Part shown: piece by piece, positions 5,428 through 6,346 of the stretch | Position numbering within the stretch: position 1 is the stretch's first letter | How the letters are laid out: each line of letters opens with the position of its first letter | Source: an uncultured Bryobacterales bacterium | GTDB taxonomy: Bacteria > Acidobacteriota > Terriglobia > Bryobacterales > Bryobacteraceae | DNA: 6,346 nucleotides | Assembly: GCA_937859895.1 (NCBI GenBank) | Contig: CALMAV010000516.1 | Span: forward strand, 1,552 to 7,897 | Direction of reading: 5' to 3' | Notes under the pieces: generated by a model | The model's database searches: none | Told to the model about the DNA's origin: nothing | Seen by the model: only the letters and a program-made list of their open reading frames with translations | Program-made: the position numbers and the translations under genes

Positions 5428-6346
5428 TTACTTTGGCGCGATAAGCCGAAGCCCAAGATCACGCAGTTGACGGTCGGTTGCCGGCGAAGGTGCCTCGCAC
5501 ATAAGATCAGTTCCCTTCGCAGTCTTAGGGAAGGGAATAACCTCGCGTATTGATTGCTCGCCCGCAAGAATCATGATCAGGCGATCAAGCCCTAGCGCAA
5601 TGCCGCCATGCGGGGGAGCGCCATACTCGAGTGCCTCGAGCAAGAAACCAAATCGATTCTTTGCTTCTTCCTCGCCGAACCCAAGCGCAGCAAACACCTT
5701 GGATTGCACATCGCGTCGATGAATACGAATCGAACCCGACCCGAGCTCAGTGCCGTTCAGTACAAGATCGTAGGACTTCGCGCGGCAGTGGGCCGGGTCA
5801 CTCGTGAGCTTATCGAGATCCTCATCGTGAACAGAAGTAAACGGATGATGCGCAGCGCTCCAGCGATTGTCCTCTTCGTTCCACTCGAACATCGGGAAAT
5901 CGACCACCCATAGAAACTTGAAGACCTGCGGATCAAGCAGCTTATGCCGATCGCTGTACTTTTGAGCAATAAGCAGCCGCAGCTGTCCGCATGCCAGCAA
6001 CACCGTCTGGTCTGGCCGTGCCCCTTTCTTCTCGCCCGCCCACGCCGCCAGGATCAGAAGATCAGTTTCGGCCGGGTTGATGCGTTCGCGAAGACGCGCC
6101 ATCTGCTCCGGGTAGTCGCGGTCAAGACGCTTGGAGTCATCATAGACGCGCAACCCCCGCTCCTGGCCCAACGCCTTCAACTCGTCGCGTTCCTTCCGGC
6201 TCAGGGCACCGACACTGGGAATATGAATAGCGACCAAGGGCAGGCCATCACTGGCGAGTCCGGCCCCTTCAAACAGATCCTCGACGCAGTAGAAAGGCGG
6301 TAAGCGCAGGTCAGGCTTATCGCTGCCATAACTGCGCATCGCTTCC
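5428..6346 (-). CDS. aspS: Aspartyl-tRNA synthetase, C-terminal half (5' end off the window)
   Basis: This cytosolic class II synthetase charges tRNA with aspartate through an aspartyl-adenylate. The frame is open past the ATG at 6339 to the edge (Glu-Ala before the Met), matching the conserved E-A-M-x-x-Y-G-S-D-K-P-D-L-R, so that Met is internal. Numbering from it, residues 10-135 are the GAD insertion domain typical of bacterial AspRS (IPSVGALSRKERDEL; LLACGQLRLLIAQKY). Residues 140-170 return to the catalytic core with FLWVVDFPMFEWNEED and AAHHPFTS. Next come SYDLVLNGTELGSGSIRIH at 189-207, and FGFLLEALEYGAPPHGG, GIALGLDRLIMILAG and SIREVIPFPKT (motif 3 with its ATP-binding Arg in GLDR) at 230-272. 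It ends APSPATDRQLRDLGLRLIAPK at TAA 5430-5428. Motifs 1 and 2 and the anticodon-binding domain lie off the window, so discriminating and non-discriminating types cannot be told apart. The visible 305 residues show no frame damage. Confidence 0.96.
   Translation of the reverse strand, partial: EAMRSYGSDKPDLRLPPFYCVEDLFEGAGLASDGLPLVAIHIPSVGALSRKERDELKALGQERGLRVYDDSKRLDRDYPEQMARLRERINPAETDLLILAAWAGEKKGARPDQTVLLACGQLRLLIAQKYSDRHKLLDPQVFKFLWVVDFPMFEWNEEDNRWSAAHHPFTSVHDEDLDKLTSDPAHCRAKSYDLVLNGTELGSGSIRIHRRDVQSKVFAALGFGEEEAKNRFGFLLEALEYGAPPHGGIALGLDRLIMILAGEQSIREVIPFPKTAKGTDLMCEAPSPATDRQLRDLGLRLIAPK

Noticed and set aside
5608..6303. Plus-strand open frames of 101 and 119 codons inside aspS
   Set aside because: They are complementary to well-conserved AspRS coding sequence and resemble no protein family; they are shadows of aspS codon structure.
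5428..6339. Complete 303-residue protein starting at the minus-strand ATG at 6339
   Set aside because: The Met lies inside a conserved AspRS motif and the frame stays open to the window edge, so this is the C-terminal part of a roughly 590-residue enzyme.

Overview
The window reads like a chromosomal segment from an Acidobacteriota genome (Terriglobia-like). The evidence is the very large Oar-like TonB-dependent outer-membrane receptor, a type these genomes carry in large numbers, and a small secreted protein with a carboxypeptidase-regulatory-like fold ending in a Pro-Glu-His-Trp-Trp-Glu motif that I associate with this phylum. The phylum is an inference from protein style; no rRNA or tRNA is present to anchor it.

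Layout. Positions 1-2656 (+) hold the C-terminal 884 residues of a TonB-dependent receptor whose N-terminus lies off the left edge. Positions 2746-3225 (+) hold an unrecognised four-helix membrane protein with visibly lower G+C and no good ribosome binding site at its ATG. A TetR/AcrR repressor follows on the minus strand (3257-3878). It is a pseudogene with two single-base frameshifts and one in-frame stop, yet its whole length can still be read by switching frames. A short divergent control region (about 3879-4014) contains an operator-like palindrome. A small secreted protein with an uncertain start (about 4015-4437, +) ends before a strong hairpin terminator. An SDR-family oxidoreductase (4599-5326, +) is also broken, having lost roughly 25 codons between its cofactor-binding half and its catalytic half. 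The right end (5428-6346, -) is the C-terminal half of aspartyl-tRNA synthetase (aspS), a housekeeping gene that faces the SDR and runs off the edge.

How the parts relate. TetR/AcrR repressors of this type often sit divergently beside the SDR they control. Here regulator and probable target are both inactivated, with an apparently intact secreted-protein gene between them and an operator-like palindrome still in place. The simplest reading is a decaying regulator/oxidoreductase module in a plastic stretch between a receptor gene and a core tRNA-synthetase gene. I do not see a convincing new biological system. The points most worth checking are the paired decay, the leftover operator, the truncated-looking 5' end of the secreted-protein gene, and the odd translation start of the membrane protein. 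No CRISPR array, tRNA, rRNA, transposase or integrase was seen.
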